Of a DNA stretch of 64,000 nt, positions 35,447 through 48,008 are shown in pieces (position 1 is the first letter of the stretch; each line of letters begins with the position of its first letter). The notes below the pieces were generated by a model that saw nothing but the letters and a program-made list of their open reading frames with translations, made no database searches and was not told the DNA's origin. The stretch covers positions 248,001 to 312,000 of the forward strand of contig JANFNE010000030.1 in the NCBI GenBank assembly GCA_024867545.1. The letters run 5' to 3'. Both the position numbers and the translations under genes were made by a program. This DNA comes from Phytopythium helicoides (taxonomy: Eukaryota > Oomycota > Peronosporomycetes > Pythiales > Pythiaceae).

Positions 35447-35774
35447 ATTACGAACACACAACAACACACAACACATACTAACCAACACAACCACAACAAC
35501 ACACCAACACCACAAACATCACAACACGATACCACTCATACCAACACACACACAATCACTACAACACATGCCAACACACTACCACCAACACGTATCGGAT
35601 AGGAATGATTGTCAGCCATCGGGTCGCTTCCGAGTGGCTTTGGCCGTTGTGCTTGTTGTGCTTGTTGTGGACGAGGGAGGGAGTCGGTCCGATGTGGTTT
35701 GTTGTATCTGGTGTCACTTTTTTGTGTTTTTGTGAGGTGGAGATGGAGGCACCAATGGCGAGTACACACGAACG

Positions 35775-35978
35775 GAGTGAGTGAGTGAGTGAGTGAGTGA
35801 GTGAGTGAGTGAGTGAGTGAGTGAGTGAGTGAGTGAGTGAGTGAGTGAGTGAGTGAGTGAGTGAGTGAGTGAGTGAGTGAGTGAGTGAGTGAGTGAGTGA
35901 GTGAGTGAGTGAGTGAGTGAGTGAGTGAGTGAGTGAGTGAGTGAGTGAGTGAGTGAGTGAGTGAGTGAGTGAGTGAGT
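35775..35978. repeat. Longest (GAGT)n microsatellite of the tRNA array, 51 repeats
   Basis: 204 bp of uninterrupted GAGT. The homologous tract in other units ranges down to 10 repeats, for example 13223-13262, 15059-15098 and 16904-16943. Other long tracts lie near 18686-18842, 19656-19822, 23389-23568, 26252-26426, 36819-37000 and 43399-43586. Confidence 0.97.
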
Positions 35979-36346
35979 TGGCTGGTGTATGCGTTGGGTT
36001 GTATGATATGAAATGAGTGGTGCAAAAAAAGGTAAAGTAAAAGTTTGTGTACAAAGAAATGAAAAGGAGCGGGTGTGTTTTGTTGCTTTGGTGTGTTGGT
36101 ATTTTTGGTGTTGGTATTTTTTTGTGTTTTGGAGGGAGAGAGAAATAGAGAAGGAGAGGTATATGTATATGTATGATTTGTGTGTGAAAAGTATGAAAAG
36201 GAAGGAAGGAAGGAAGGAAAGAAGGAAAGAAGGAAGGAAGGAAGAAAAGAAGGAAGCAAGCAAGCAAGCAAGCGAGCAGTGGAGCAAGAAAGAAGGAAAG
36301 AAAGCAAGCAAGCAATAAAGAAAGCAATGTATAAAGAAAGAAAGAG

Positions 36347-36418
36347 TGCGCATGCCCGGATTCGAACCGGGGATATCACGGCCACAACGTGAGGTACTGA
36401 CCACTATACTACATACGC
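36347..36418 (-). tRNA. tRNA-His(GTG), copy 33
   Basis: 1046 bp after copy 32, the largest spacing, caused by the longest GAGT tract. Confidence 0.95.
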
Positions 36419-36419
36419 C

Positions 36420-36443
36420 TGGAGAAGCAGGGTATCGATCCCT

Positions 36444-36476
<33 letters not shown>

Positions 36477-36492
36477 TCTGAGCTACATCCCC
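36420..36492 (-). tRNA. tRNA-Ala(AGC), copy 33
   Basis: Same sequence as copy 1. Confidence 0.92.
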
Positions 36493-37376
36493 ATTACGAA
36501 CACACAACAACACACAACACATACTAACCAACACAACCACAACAACACACCAACACCACAAACATCACAACACGATACCACTCATACCAACACACACACA
36601 ATCACTACAACACATGCCAACACACTACCACCAACACGTATCGGATAGGAATGATTGTCAGCCATCGGGTCGCTTCCGAGTGGCTTTGGCCGTTGTGCTT
36701 GTTGTGCTTGTTGTGGACGAGGGAGGGAGTCGGTCCGATGTGGTTTGTTGTATCTGGTGTCACTTTTTTGTGTTTTTGTGAGGTGGAGATGGAGGCACCA
36801 ATGGCGAGTACACACGAACGGAGTGAGTGAGTGAGTGAGTGAGTGAGTGAGTGAGTGAGTGAGTGAGTGAGTGAGTGAGTGAGTGAGTGAGTGAGTGAGT
36901 GAGTGAGTGAGTGAGTGAGTGAGTGAGTGAGTGAGTGAGTGAGTGAGTGAGTGAGTGAGTGAGTGAGTGAGTGAGTGAGTGAGTGAGTGAGTGAGTGAGT
37001 TGGCTGGTGTATGCGTTGGGTTGTATGATATGAAATGAGTGGTGCAAAAAAAGGTAAAGTAAAAGTTTGTGTACAAAGAAATGAAAAGGAGCGGGTGTGT
37101 TTTGTTGCTTTGGTGTGTTGGTATTTTTGGTGTTGGTATTTTTTTGTGTTTTGGAGGGAGAGAGAAATAGAGAAGGAGAGGTATATGTATATGTATGATT
37201 TGTGTGTGAAAAGTATGAAAAGGAAGGAAGGAAGGAAGGAAAGAAGGAAAGAAGGAAAGAAGGAAGGAAGGAAGAAAAGAAGGAAGCAAGCAAGCAAGCA
37301 AGCGAGCAGTGGAGCAAGAAAGAAGGAAAGAAAGCAAGCAAGCAATAAAGAAAGCAATGTATAAAGAAAGAAAGAG

Positions 37377-37448
37377 TGCGCATGCCCGGATTCGAACCGG
37401 GGATATCACGGCCACAACGTGAGGTACTGACCACTATACTACATACGC
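37377..37448 (-). tRNA. tRNA-His(GTG), copy 34
   Basis: 1030 bp after copy 33, with an expanded GAGT tract between. Confidence 0.95.
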
Positions 37449-37449
37449 C

Positions 37450-37473
37450 TGGAGAAGCAGGGTATCGATCCCT

Positions 37474-37506
<33 letters not shown>

Positions 37507-37522
37507 TCTGAGCTACATCCCC
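37450..37522 (-). tRNA. tRNA-Ala(AGC), copy 34
   Basis: Same sequence as copy 1. Confidence 0.92.
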
Positions 37523-38306
37523 ATTACGAACACACAACAACACACAACACATACTAACCAACACAACCACAACAACACACCAACACCACAAACATCACAA
37601 CACGATACCACTCATACCAACACACACACAATCACTACAACACATGCCAACACACTACCACCAACACGTATCGGATAGGAATGATTGTCAGCCATCGGGT
37701 CGCTTCCGAGTGGCTTTGGCCGTTGTGCTTGTTGTGCTTGTTGTGGACGAGGGAGGGAGTCGGTCCGATGTGGTTTGTTGTATCTGGTGTCACTTTTTTG
37801 TGTTTTTGTGAGGTGGAGATGGAGGCACCAATGGCGAGTACACACGAACGGAGTGAGTGAGTGAGTGAGTGAGTGAGTGAGTGAGTGAGTGAGTGAGTGA
37901 GTGAGTGAGTGAGTGAGTGAGTGAGTGAGTGAGTGAGTTGGCTGGTGTATGCGTTGGGTTGTATGATATGAAATGAGTGGTGCAAAAAAAGGTAAAGTAA
38001 AAGTTTGTGTACAAAGAAATGAAAAGGAGCGGGTGTGTTTTGTTGCTTTGGTGTGTTGGTATTTTTGGTGTTGGTATTTTTTTGTGTTTTGGAGGGAGAG
38101 AGAAATAGAGAAGGAGAGGTATATGTATATGTATGATTTGTGTGTGAAAAGTATGAAAAGGAAGGAAGGAAGGAAGGAAAGAAGGAAAGAAGGAAGGAAG
38201 GAAGAAAAGAAGGAAGCAAGCAAGCAAGCAAGCGAGCAGTGGAGCAAGAAAGAAGGAAAGAAAGCAAGCAAGCAATAAAGAAAGCAATGTATAAAGAAAG
38301 AAAGAG

Positions 38307-38378
38307 TGCGCATGCCCGGATTCGAACCGGGGATATCACGGCCACAACGTGAGGTACTGACCACTATACTACATACGC
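38307..38378 (-). tRNA. tRNA-His(GTG), copy 35
   Basis: 930 bp after copy 34. Confidence 0.95.
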
Positions 38379-38379
38379 C

Positions 38380-38403
38380 TGGAGAAGCAGGGTATCGATC
38401 CCT

Positions 38404-38436
<33 letters not shown>

Positions 38437-38452
38437 TCTGAGCTACATCCCC
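38380..38452 (-). tRNA. tRNA-Ala(AGC), copy 35
   Basis: Same sequence as copy 1. Confidence 0.92.
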
Positions 38453-39220
38453 ATTACGAACACACAACAACACACAACACATACTAACCAACACAACCAC
38501 AACAACACACCAACACCACAAACATCACAACACGATACCACTCATACCAACACACACACAATCACTACAACACATGCCAACACACTACCACCAACACGTA
38601 TCGGATAGGAATGATTGTCAGCCATCGGGTCGCTTCCGAGTGGCTTTGGCCGTTGTGCTTGTTGTGCTTGTTGTGGACGAGGGAGGGAGTCGGTCCGATG
38701 TGGTTTGTTGTATCTGGTGTCACTTTTTTGTGTTTTTGTGAGGTGGAGATGGAGGCACCAATGGCGAGTACACACGAACGGAGTGAGTGAGTGAGTGAGT
38801 GAGTGAGTGAGTGAGTGAGTGAGTGAGTGAGTGAGTGAGTGAGTGAGTTGGCTGGTGTATGCGTTGGGTTGTATGATATGAAATGAGTGGTGCAAAAAAA
38901 GGTAAAGTAAAAGTTTGTGTACAAAGAAATGAAAAGGAGCGGGTGTGTTTTGTTGCTTTGGTGTGTTGGTATTTTTGGTGTTGGTATTTTTTTGTGTTTT
39001 GGAGGGAGAGAGAAATAGAGAAGGAGAGGTATATGTATATGTATGATTTGTGTGTGAAAAGTATGAAAAGGAAGGAAGGAAGGAAGGAAAGAAGGAAAGA
39101 AGGAAGGAAGGAAGGAAGAAAAGAAGGAAGCAAGCAAGCAAGCAAGCGAGCAGTGGAGCAAGAAAGAAGGAAAGAAAGCAAGCAAGCAATAAAGAAAGCA
39201 ATGTATAAAGAAAGAAAGAG

Positions 39221-39292
39221 TGCGCATGCCCGGATTCGAACCGGGGATATCACGGCCACAACGTGAGGTACTGACCACTATACTACATACGC
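39221..39292 (-). tRNA. tRNA-His(GTG), copy 36
   Basis: 914 bp after copy 35. Confidence 0.95.
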
Positions 39293-39293
39293 C

Positions 39294-39317
39294 TGGAGAA
39301 GCAGGGTATCGATCCCT

Positions 39318-39350
<33 letters not shown>

Positions 39351-39366
39351 TCTGAGCTACATCCCC
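39294..39366 (-). tRNA. tRNA-Ala(AGC), copy 36
   Basis: Same sequence as copy 1. Confidence 0.92.
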
Positions 39367-40150
39367 ATTACGAACACACAACAACACACAACACATACTA
39401 ACCAACACAACCACAACAACACACCAACACCACAAACATCACAACACGATACCACTCATACCAACACACACACAATCACTACAACACATGCCAACACACT
39501 ACCACCAACACGTATCGGATAGGAATGATTGTCAGCCATCGGGTCGCTTCCGAGTGGCTTTGGCCGTTGTGCTTGTTGTGCTTGTTGTGGACGAGGGAGG
39601 GAGTCGGTCCGATGTGGTTTGTTGTATCTGGTGTCACTTTTTTGTGTTTTTGTGAGGTGGAGATGGAGGCACCAATGGCGAGTACACACGAACGGAGTGA
39701 GTGAGTGAGTGAGTGAGTGAGTGAGTGAGTGAGTGAGTGAGTGAGTGAGTGAGTGAGTGAGTGAGTGAGTGAGTGAGTGAGTTGGCTGGTGTATGCGTTG
39801 GGTTGTATGATATGAAATGAGTGGTGCAAAAAAAGGTAAAGTAAAAGTTTGTGTACAAAGAAATGAAAAGGAGCGGGTGTGTTTTGTTGCTTTGGTGTGT
39901 TGGTATTTTTGGTGTTGGTATTTTTTTGTGTTTTGGAGGGAGAGAGAAATAGAGAAGGAGAGGTATATGTATATGTATGATTTGTGTGTGAAAAGTATGA
40001 AAAGGAAGGAAGGAAGGAAGGAAAGAAGGAAAGAAGGAAGGAAGGAAGAAAAGAAGGAAGCAAGCAAGCAAGCAAGCGAGCAGTGGAGCAAGAAAGAAGG
40101 AAAGAAAGCAAGCAAGCAATAAAGAAAGCAATGTATAAAGAAAGAAAGAG

Positions 40151-40222
40151 TGCGCATGCCCGGATTCGAACCGGGGATATCACGGCCACAACGTGAGGTA
40201 CTGACCACTATACTACATACGC
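40151..40222 (-). tRNA. tRNA-His(GTG), copy 37
   Basis: 930 bp after copy 36. Confidence 0.95.
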
Positions 40223-40223
40223 C

Positions 40224-40247
40224 TGGAGAAGCAGGGTATCGATCCCT

Positions 40248-40280
<33 letters not shown>

Positions 40281-40296
40281 TCTGAGCTACATCCCC
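40224..40296 (-). tRNA. tRNA-Ala(AGC), copy 37
   Basis: Same sequence as copy 1. Confidence 0.92.
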
Positions 40297-41060
40297 ATTA
40301 CGAACACACAACAACACACAACACATACTAACCAACACAACCACAACAACACACCAACACCACAAACATCACAACACGATACCACTCATACCAACACACA
40401 CACAATCACTACAACACATGCCAACACACTACCACCAACACGTATCGGATAGGAATGATTGTCAGCCATCGGGTCGCTTCCGAGTGGCTTTGGCCGTTGT
40501 GCTTGTTGTGCTTGTTGTGGACGAGGGAGGGAGTCGGTCCGATGTGGTTTGTTGTATCTGGTGTCACTTTTTTGTGTTTTTGTGAGGTGGAGATGGAGGC
40601 ACCAATGGCGAGTACACACGAACGGAGTGAGTGAGTGAGTGAGTGAGTGAGTGAGTGAGTGAGTGAGTGAGTGAGTGAGTGAGTGAGTGAGTTGGCTGGT
40701 GTATGCGTTGGGTTGTATGATATGAAATGAGTGGTGCAAAAAAAGGTAAAGTAAAAGTTTGTGTACAAAGAAATGAAAAGGAGCGGGTGTGTTTTGTTGC
40801 TTTGGTGTGTTGGTATTTTTGGTGTTGGTATTTTTTTGTGTTTTGGAGGGAGAGAGAAATAGAGAAGGAGAGGTATATGTATATGTATGATTTGTGTGTG
40901 AAAAGTATGAAAAGGAAGGAAGGAAGGAAGGAAAGAAGGAAAGAAGGAAGGAAGGAAGAAAAGAAGGAAGCAAGCAAGCAAGCAAGCGAGCAGTGGAGCA
41001 AGAAAGAAGGAAAGAAAGCAAGCAAGCAATAAAGAAAGCAATGTATAAAGAAAGAAAGAG

Positions 41061-41132
41061 TGCGCATGCCCGGATTCGAACCGGGGATATCACGGCCACA
41101 ACGTGAGGTACTGACCACTATACTACATACGC
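41061..41132 (-). tRNA. tRNA-His(GTG), copy 38
   Basis: 910 bp after copy 37. Confidence 0.95.
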
Positions 41133-41133
41133 C

Positions 41134-41157
41134 TGGAGAAGCAGGGTATCGATCCCT

Positions 41158-41190
<33 letters not shown>

Positions 41191-41206
41191 TCTGAGCTAC
41201 ATCCCC
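41134..41206 (-). tRNA. tRNA-Ala(AGC), copy 38
   Basis: Same sequence as copy 1. Confidence 0.92.
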
Positions 41207-41990
41207 ATTACGAACACACAACAACACACAACACATACTAACCAACACAACCACAACAACACACCAACACCACAAACATCACAACACGATACCACTCATA
41301 CCAACACACACACAATCACTACAACACATGCCAACACACTACCACCAACACGTATCGGATAGGAATGATTGTCAGCCATCGGGTCGCTTCCGAGTGGCTT
41401 TGGCCGTTGTGCTTGTTGTGCTTGTTGTGGACGAGGGAGGGAGTCGGTCCGATGTGGTTTGTTGTATCTGGTGTCACTTTTTTGTGTTTTTGTGAGGTGG
41501 AGATGGAGGCACCAATGGCGAGTACACACGAACGGAGTGAGTGAGTGAGTGAGTGAGTGAGTGAGTGAGTGAGTGAGTGAGTGAGTGAGTGAGTGAGTGA
41601 GTGAGTGAGTGAGTGAGTGAGTTGGCTGGTGTATGCGTTGGGTTGTATGATATGAAATGAGTGGTGCAAAAAAAGGTAAAGTAAAAGTTTGTGTACAAAG
41701 AAATGAAAAGGAGCGGGTGTGTTTTGTTGCTTTGGTGTGTTGGTATTTTTGGTGTTGGTATTTTTTTGTGTTTTGGAGGGAGAGAGAAATAGAGAAGGAG
41801 AGGTATATGTATATGTATGATTTGTGTGTGAAAAGTATGAAAAGGAAGGAAGGAAGGAAGGAAAGAAGGAAAGAAGGAAGGAAGGAAGAAAAGAAGGAAG
41901 CAAGCAAGCAAGCAAGCGAGCAGTGGAGCAAGAAAGAAGGAAAGAAAGCAAGCAAGCAATAAAGAAAGCAATGTATAAAGAAAGAAAGAG

Positions 41991-42062
41991 TGCGCATGCC
42001 CGGATTCGAACCGGGGATATCACGGCCACAACGTGAGGTACTGACCACTATACTACATACGC
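41991..42062 (-). tRNA. tRNA-His(GTG), copy 39
   Basis: 930 bp after copy 38. Confidence 0.95.
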
Positions 42063-42063
42063 C

Positions 42064-42087
42064 TGGAGAAGCAGGGTATCGATCCCT

Positions 42088-42120
<33 letters not shown>

Positions 42121-42136
42121 TCTGAGCTACATCCCC
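42064..42136 (-). tRNA. tRNA-Ala(AGC), copy 39
   Basis: Same sequence as copy 1. Confidence 0.92.
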
Positions 42137-42924
42137 ATTACGAACACACAACAACACACAACACATACTAACCAACACAACCACAACAACACACCAACAC
42201 CACAAACATCACAACACGATACCACTCATACCAACACACACACAATCACTACAACACATGCCAACACACTACCACCAACACGTATCGGATAGGAATGATT
42301 GTCAGCCATCGGGTCGCTTCCGAGTGGCTTTGGCCGTTGTGCTTGTTGTGCTTGTTGTGGACGAGGGAGGGAGTCGGTCCGATGTGGTTTGTTGTATCTG
42401 GTGTCACTTTTTTGTGTTTTTGTGAGGTGGAGATGGAGGCACCAATGGCGAGTACACACGAACGGAGTGAGTGAGTGAGTGAGTGAGTGAGTGAGTGAGT
42501 GAGTGAGTGAGTGAGTGAGTGAGTGAGTGAGTGAGTGAGTGAGTGAGTGAGTGAGTTGGCTGGTGTATGCGTTGGGTTGTATGATATGAAATGAGTGGTG
42601 CAAAAAAAGGTAAAGTAAAAGTTTGTGTACAAAGAAATGAAAAGGAGCGGGTGTGTTTTGTTGCTTTGGTGTGTTGGTATTTTTGGTGTTGGTATTTTTT
42701 TGTGTTTTGGAGGGAGAGAGAAATAGAGAAGGAGAGGTATATGTATATGTATGATTTGTGTGTGAAAAGTATGAAAAGGAAGGAAGGAAGGAAGGAAAGA
42801 AGGAAAGAAGGAAGGAAGGAAGAAAAGAAGGAAGCAAGCAAGCAAGCAAGCGAGCAGTGGAGCAAGAAAGAAGGAAAGAAAGCAAGCAAGCAATAAAGAA
42901 AGCAATGTATAAAGAAAGAAAGAG

Positions 42925-42996
42925 TGCGCATGCCCGGATTCGAACCGGGGATATCACGGCCACAACGTGAGGTACTGACCACTATACTACATACGC
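42925..42996 (-). tRNA. tRNA-His(GTG), copy 40
   Basis: 934 bp after copy 39. Confidence 0.95.
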
Positions 42997-42997
42997 C

Positions 42998-43021
42998 TGG
43001 AGAAGCAGGGTATCGATCCCT

Positions 43022-43054
<33 letters not shown>

Positions 43055-43070
43055 TCTGAGCTACATCCCC
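42998..43070 (-). tRNA. tRNA-Ala(AGC), copy 40
   Basis: Same sequence as copy 1. Confidence 0.92.
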
Positions 43071-43954
43071 ATTACGAACACACAACAACACACAACACAT
43101 ACTAACCAACACAACCACAACAACACACCAACACCACAAACATCACAACACGATACCACTCATACCAACACACACACAATCACTACAACACATGCCAACA
43201 CACTACCACCAACACGTATCGGATAGGAATGATTGTCAGCCATCGGGTCGCTTCCGAGTGGCTTTGGCCGTTGTGCTTGTTGTGCTTGTTGTGGACGAGG
43301 GAGGGAGTCGGTCCGATGTGGTTTGTTGTATCTGGTGTCACTTTTTTGTGTTTTTGTGAGGTGGAGATGGAGGCACCAATGGCGAGTACACACGAACGGA
43401 GTGAGTGAGTGAGTGAGTGAGTGAGTGAGTGAGTGAGTGAGTGAGTGAGTGAGTGAGTGAGTGAGTGAGTGAGTGAGTGAGTGAGTGAGTGAGTGAGTGA
43501 GTGAGTGAGTGAGTGAGTGAGTGAGTGAGTGAGTGAGTGAGTGAGTGAGTGAGTGAGTGAGTGAGTGAGTGAGTGAGTGAGTGAGTTGGCTGGTGTATGC
43601 GTTGGGTTGTATGATATGAAATGAGTGGTGCAAAAAAAGGTAAAGTAAAAGTTTGTGTACAAAGAAATGAAAAGGAGCGGGTGTGTTTTGTTGCTTTGGT
43701 GTGTTGGTATTTTTGGTGTTGGTATTTTTTTGTGTTTTGGAGGGAGAGAGAAATAGAGAAGGAGAGGTATATGTATATGTATGATTTGTGTGTGAAAAGT
43801 ATGAAAAGGAAGGAAGGAAGGAAGGAAAGAAGGAAAGAAGGAAGGAAGGAAGAAAAGAAGGAAGCAAGCAAGCAAGCAAGCGAGCAGTGGAGCAAGAAAG
43901 AAGGAATGAAAGCAAGCAAGCAATAAAGAAAGCAATGTATAAAGAAAGAAAGAG

Positions 43955-44026
43955 TGCGCATGCCCGGATTCGAACCGGGGATATCACGGCCACAACGTGA
44001 GGTACTGACCACTATACTACATACGC
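43955..44026 (-). tRNA. tRNA-His(GTG), copy 41
   Basis: 1030 bp after copy 40; adjacent minisatellite has the GGAATGAAAG variant. Confidence 0.95.
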
Positions 44027-44027
44027 C

Positions 44028-44051
44028 TGGAGAAGCAGGGTATCGATCCCT

Positions 44052-44084
<33 letters not shown>

Positions 44085-44100
44085 TCTGAGCTACATCCCC
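44028..44100 (-). tRNA. tRNA-Ala(AGC), copy 41
   Basis: Same sequence as copy 1. Confidence 0.92.
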
Positions 44101-44956
44101 ATTACGAACACACAACAACACACAACACATACTAACCAACACAACCACAACAACACACCAACACCACAAACATCACAACACGATACCACTCATACCAACA
44201 CACACACAATCACTACAACACATGCCAACACACTACCACCAACACGTATCGGATAGGAATGATTGTCAGCCATCGGGTCGCTTCCGAGTGGCTTTGGCCG
44301 TTGTGCTTGTTGTGCTTGTTGTGGACGAGGGAGGGAGTCGGTCCGATGTGGTTTGTTGTATCTGGTGTCACTTTTTTGTGTTTTTGTGAGGTGGAGATGG
44401 AGGCACCAATGGCGAGTACACACGAACGGAAGGAGTGAGTGAGTGAGTGAGTGAGTGAGTGAGTGAGTGAGTGAGTGAGTGAGTGAGTGAGTGAGTGAGT
44501 GAGTGAGTGAGTGAGTGAGTGAGTGAGTGAGTGAGTGAGTGAGTTGGCTGGTGTATGCGTTGGGTTGTATGATATGAAATGAGTGGTGCAAAAAAAGGTA
44601 AAGTAAAAGTTTGTGTACAAAGAAATGAAAAGGAGCGGGTGTGTTTTGTTGCTTTGGTGTGTTGGTATTTTTGGTGTTGGTATTTTTTTGTGTTTTGGAG
44701 GGAGAGAGAAATAGAGAAGGAGAGGTATATGTATATGTATGATTTGTGTGTGAAAAGTATGAAAAGGAAGGAAGGAAGGAAGGAAAGAAGGAAAGAAGGA
44801 AGGAAGGAAGAAAAGAAGGAAGCAAGCAAGCAAGCAAGCGAGCAGTGGAGCAAGAAAGAAGGAAAGAAAGCAAGCAAGCAAGCGAGCAGTGGAGCAAGAA
44901 AGAAGGAAAGAAAGCAAGCAAGCAATAAAGAAAGCAATGTATAAAGAAAGAAAGAG

Positions 44957-45028
44957 TGCGCATGCCCGGATTCGAACCGGGGATATCACGGCCACAACGT
45001 GAGGTACTGACCACTATACTACATACGC
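44957..45028 (-). tRNA. tRNA-His(GTG), copy 42
   Basis: 1002 bp after copy 41; minisatellite doubled. Confidence 0.95.
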
Positions 45029-45029
45029 C

Positions 45030-45053
45030 TGGAGAAGCAGGGTATCGATCCCT

Positions 45054-45086
<33 letters not shown>

Positions 45087-45102
45087 TCTGAGCTACATCC
45101 CC
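45030..45102 (-). tRNA. tRNA-Ala(AGC), copy 42
   Basis: Same sequence as copy 1. Confidence 0.92.
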
Positions 45103-45910
45103 ATTACGAACACACAACAACACACAACACATACTAACCAACACAACCACAACAACACACCAACACCACAAACATCACAACACGATACCACTCATACCAA
45201 CACACACACAATCACTACAACACATGCCAACACACTACCACCAACACGTATCGGATAGGAATGATTGTCAGCCATCGGGTCGCTTCCGAGTGGCTTTGGC
45301 CGTTGTGCTTGTTGTGCTTGTTGTGGACGAGGGAGGGAGTCGGTCCGATGTGGTTTGTTGTATCTGGTGTCACTTTTTTGTGTTTTTGTGAGGTGGAGAT
45401 GGAGGCACCAATGGCGAGTACACACGAACGGAGTGAGTGAGTGAGTGAGTGAGTGAGTGAGTGAGTGAGTGAGTGAGTGAGTGAGTGAGTGAGTGAGTTG
45501 GCTGGTGTATGCGTTGGGTTGTATGATATGAAATGAGTGGTGCAAAAAAAGGTAAAGTAAAAGTTTGTGTACAAAGAAATGAAAAGGAGCGGGTGTGTTT
45601 TGTTGCTTTGGTGTGTTGGTATTTTTGGTGTTGGTATTTTTTTGTGTTTTGGAGGGAGAGAGAAATAGAGAAGGAGAGGTATATGTATATGTATGATTTG
45701 TGTGTGAAAAGTATGAAAAGGAAGGAAGGAAGGAAGGAAAGAAGGAAAGAAGGAAGGAAGGAAGAAAAGAAGGAAGCAAGCAAGCAAGCAAGCGAGCAGT
45801 GGAGCAAGAAAGAAGGAAAGAAAGCAAGCAAGCAAGCGAGCAGTGGAGCAAGAAAGAAGGAAAGAAAGCAAGCAAGCAATAAAGAAAGCAATGTATAAAG
45901 AAAGAAAGAG

Positions 45911-45982
45911 TGCGCATGCCCGGATTCGAACCGGGGATATCACGGCCACAACGTGAGGTACTGACCACTATACTACATACGC
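45911..45982 (-). tRNA. tRNA-His(GTG), copy 43
   Basis: 954 bp after copy 42; minisatellite doubled. Confidence 0.95.
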
Positions 45983-45983
45983 C

Positions 45984-46007
45984 TGGAGAAGCAGGGTATC
46001 GATCCCT

Positions 46008-46040
<33 letters not shown>

Positions 46041-46056
46041 TCTGAGCTACATCCCC
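45984..46056 (-). tRNA. tRNA-Ala(AGC), copy 43
   Basis: Same sequence as copy 1. Confidence 0.92.
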
Positions 46057-46864
46057 ATTACGAACACACAACAACACACAACACATACTAACCAACACAA
46101 CCACAACAACACACCAACACCACAAACATCACAACACGATACCACTCATACCAACACACACACAATCACTACAACACATGCCAACACACTACCACCAACA
46201 CGTATCGGATAGGAATGATTGTCAGCCATCGGGTCGCTTCCGAGTGGCTTTGGCCGTTGTGCTTGTTGTGCTTGTTGTGGACGAGGGAGGGAGTCGGTCC
46301 GATGTGGTTTGTTGTATCTGGTGTCACTTTTTTGTGTTTTTGTGAGGTGGAGATGGAGGCACCAATGGCGAGTACACACGAACGGAGTGAGTGAGTGAGT
46401 GAGTGAGTGAGTGAGTGAGTGAGTGAGTGAGTGAGTGAGTGAGTGAGTGAGTTGGCTGGTGTATGCGTTGGGTTGTATGATATGAAATGAGTGGTGCAAA
46501 AAAAGGTAAAGTAAAAGTTTGTGTACAAAGAAATGAAAAGGAGCGGGTGTGTTTTGTTGCTTTGGTGTGTTGGTATTTTTGGTGTTGGTATTTTTTTGTG
46601 TTTTGGAGGGAGAGAGAAATAGAGAAGGAGAGGTATATGTATATGTATGATTTGTGTGTGAAAAGTATGAAAAGGAAGGAAGGAAGGAAGGAAAGAAGGA
46701 AAGAAGGAAGGAAGGAAGAAAAGAAGGAAGCAAGCAAGCAAGCAAGCGAGCAGTGGAGCAAGAAAGAAGGAAAGAAAGCAAGCAAGCAAGCGAGCAGTGG
46801 AGCAAGAAAGAAGGAAAGAAAGCAAGCAAGCAATAAAGAAAGCAATGTATAAAGAAAGAAAGAG

Positions 46865-46936
46865 TGCGCATGCCCGGATTCGAACCGGGGATATCACGGC
46901 CACAACGTGAGGTACTGACCACTATACTACATACGC
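46865..46936 (-). tRNA. tRNA-His(GTG), copy 44
   Basis: 954 bp after copy 43; the spacers before copies 43 and 44 look identical. Confidence 0.95.
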
Positions 46937-46937
46937 C

Positions 46938-46961
46938 TGGAGAAGCAGGGTATCGATCCCT

Positions 46962-46994
<33 letters not shown>

Positions 46995-47010
46995 TCTGAG
47001 CTACATCCCC
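46938..47010 (-). tRNA. tRNA-Ala(AGC), copy 44
   Basis: Same sequence as copy 1. Confidence 0.92.
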
Positions 47011-47862
47011 ATTACGAACACACAACAACACACAACACATACTAACCAACACAACCACAACAACACACCAACACCACAAACATCACAACACGATACCACT
47101 CATACCAACACACACACAATCACTACAACACATGCCAACACACTACCACCAACACGTATCGGATAGGAATGATTGTCAGCCATCGGGTCGCTTCCGAGTG
47201 GCTTTGGCCGTTGTGCTTGTTGTGCTTGTTGTGGACGAGGGAGGGAGTCGGTCCGATGTGGTTTGTTGTATCTGGTGTCACTTTTTTGTGTTTTTGTGAG
47301 GTGGAGATGGAGGCACCAATGGCGAGTACACACGAACGGAGTGAGTGAGTGAGTGAGTGAGTGAGTGAGTGAGTGAGTGAGTGAGTGAGTGAGTGAGTGA
47401 GTGAGTTGGCTGGTGTATGCGTTGGGTTGTATGATATGAAATGAGTGGTGCAAAAAAAGGTAAAGTAAAAGTTTGTGTACAAAGAAATGAAAAGGAGCGG
47501 GTGTGTTTTGTTGCTTTGGTGTGTTGGTATTTTTGGTGTTGGTATTTTTTTGTGTTTTGGAGGGAGAGAGAAATAGAGAAGGAGAGGTATATGTATATGT
47601 ATGATTTGTGTGTGAAAAGTATGAAAAGGAAGGAAGGAAGGAAGGAAAGAAGGAAAGAAGGAAGGAAGGAAGAAAAGAAGGAAGCAAGCAAGCAAGCAAG
47701 CGAGCAGTGGAGCAAGAAAGAAGGAAAGAAAGCAAGCAAGCAAGCGAGCAGTGGAGCAAGAAAGAAGGAAAGAAAGCAAGCAAGCAAGCGAGCAGTGGAG
47801 CAAGAAAGAAGGAATGAAAGCAAGCAAGCAATAAAGAAAGCAATGTATAAAGAAAGAAAGAG

Positions 47863-47934
47863 TGCGCATGCCCGGATTCGAACCGGGGATATCACGGCCA
47901 CAACGTGAGGTACTGACCACTATACTACATACGC
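47863..47934 (-). tRNA. tRNA-His(GTG), copy 45
   Basis: 998 bp after copy 44; tripled minisatellite with GGAATGAAAG, as at copy 32. Confidence 0.95.
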
Positions 47935-47935
47935 C

Positions 47936-47959
47936 TGGAGAAGCAGGGTATCGATCCCT

Positions 47960-47992
<33 letters not shown>

Positions 47993-48008
47993 TCTGAGCT
48001 ACATCCCC
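47936..48008 (-). tRNA. tRNA-Ala(AGC), copy 45
   Basis: Same sequence as copy 1. Confidence 0.92.
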
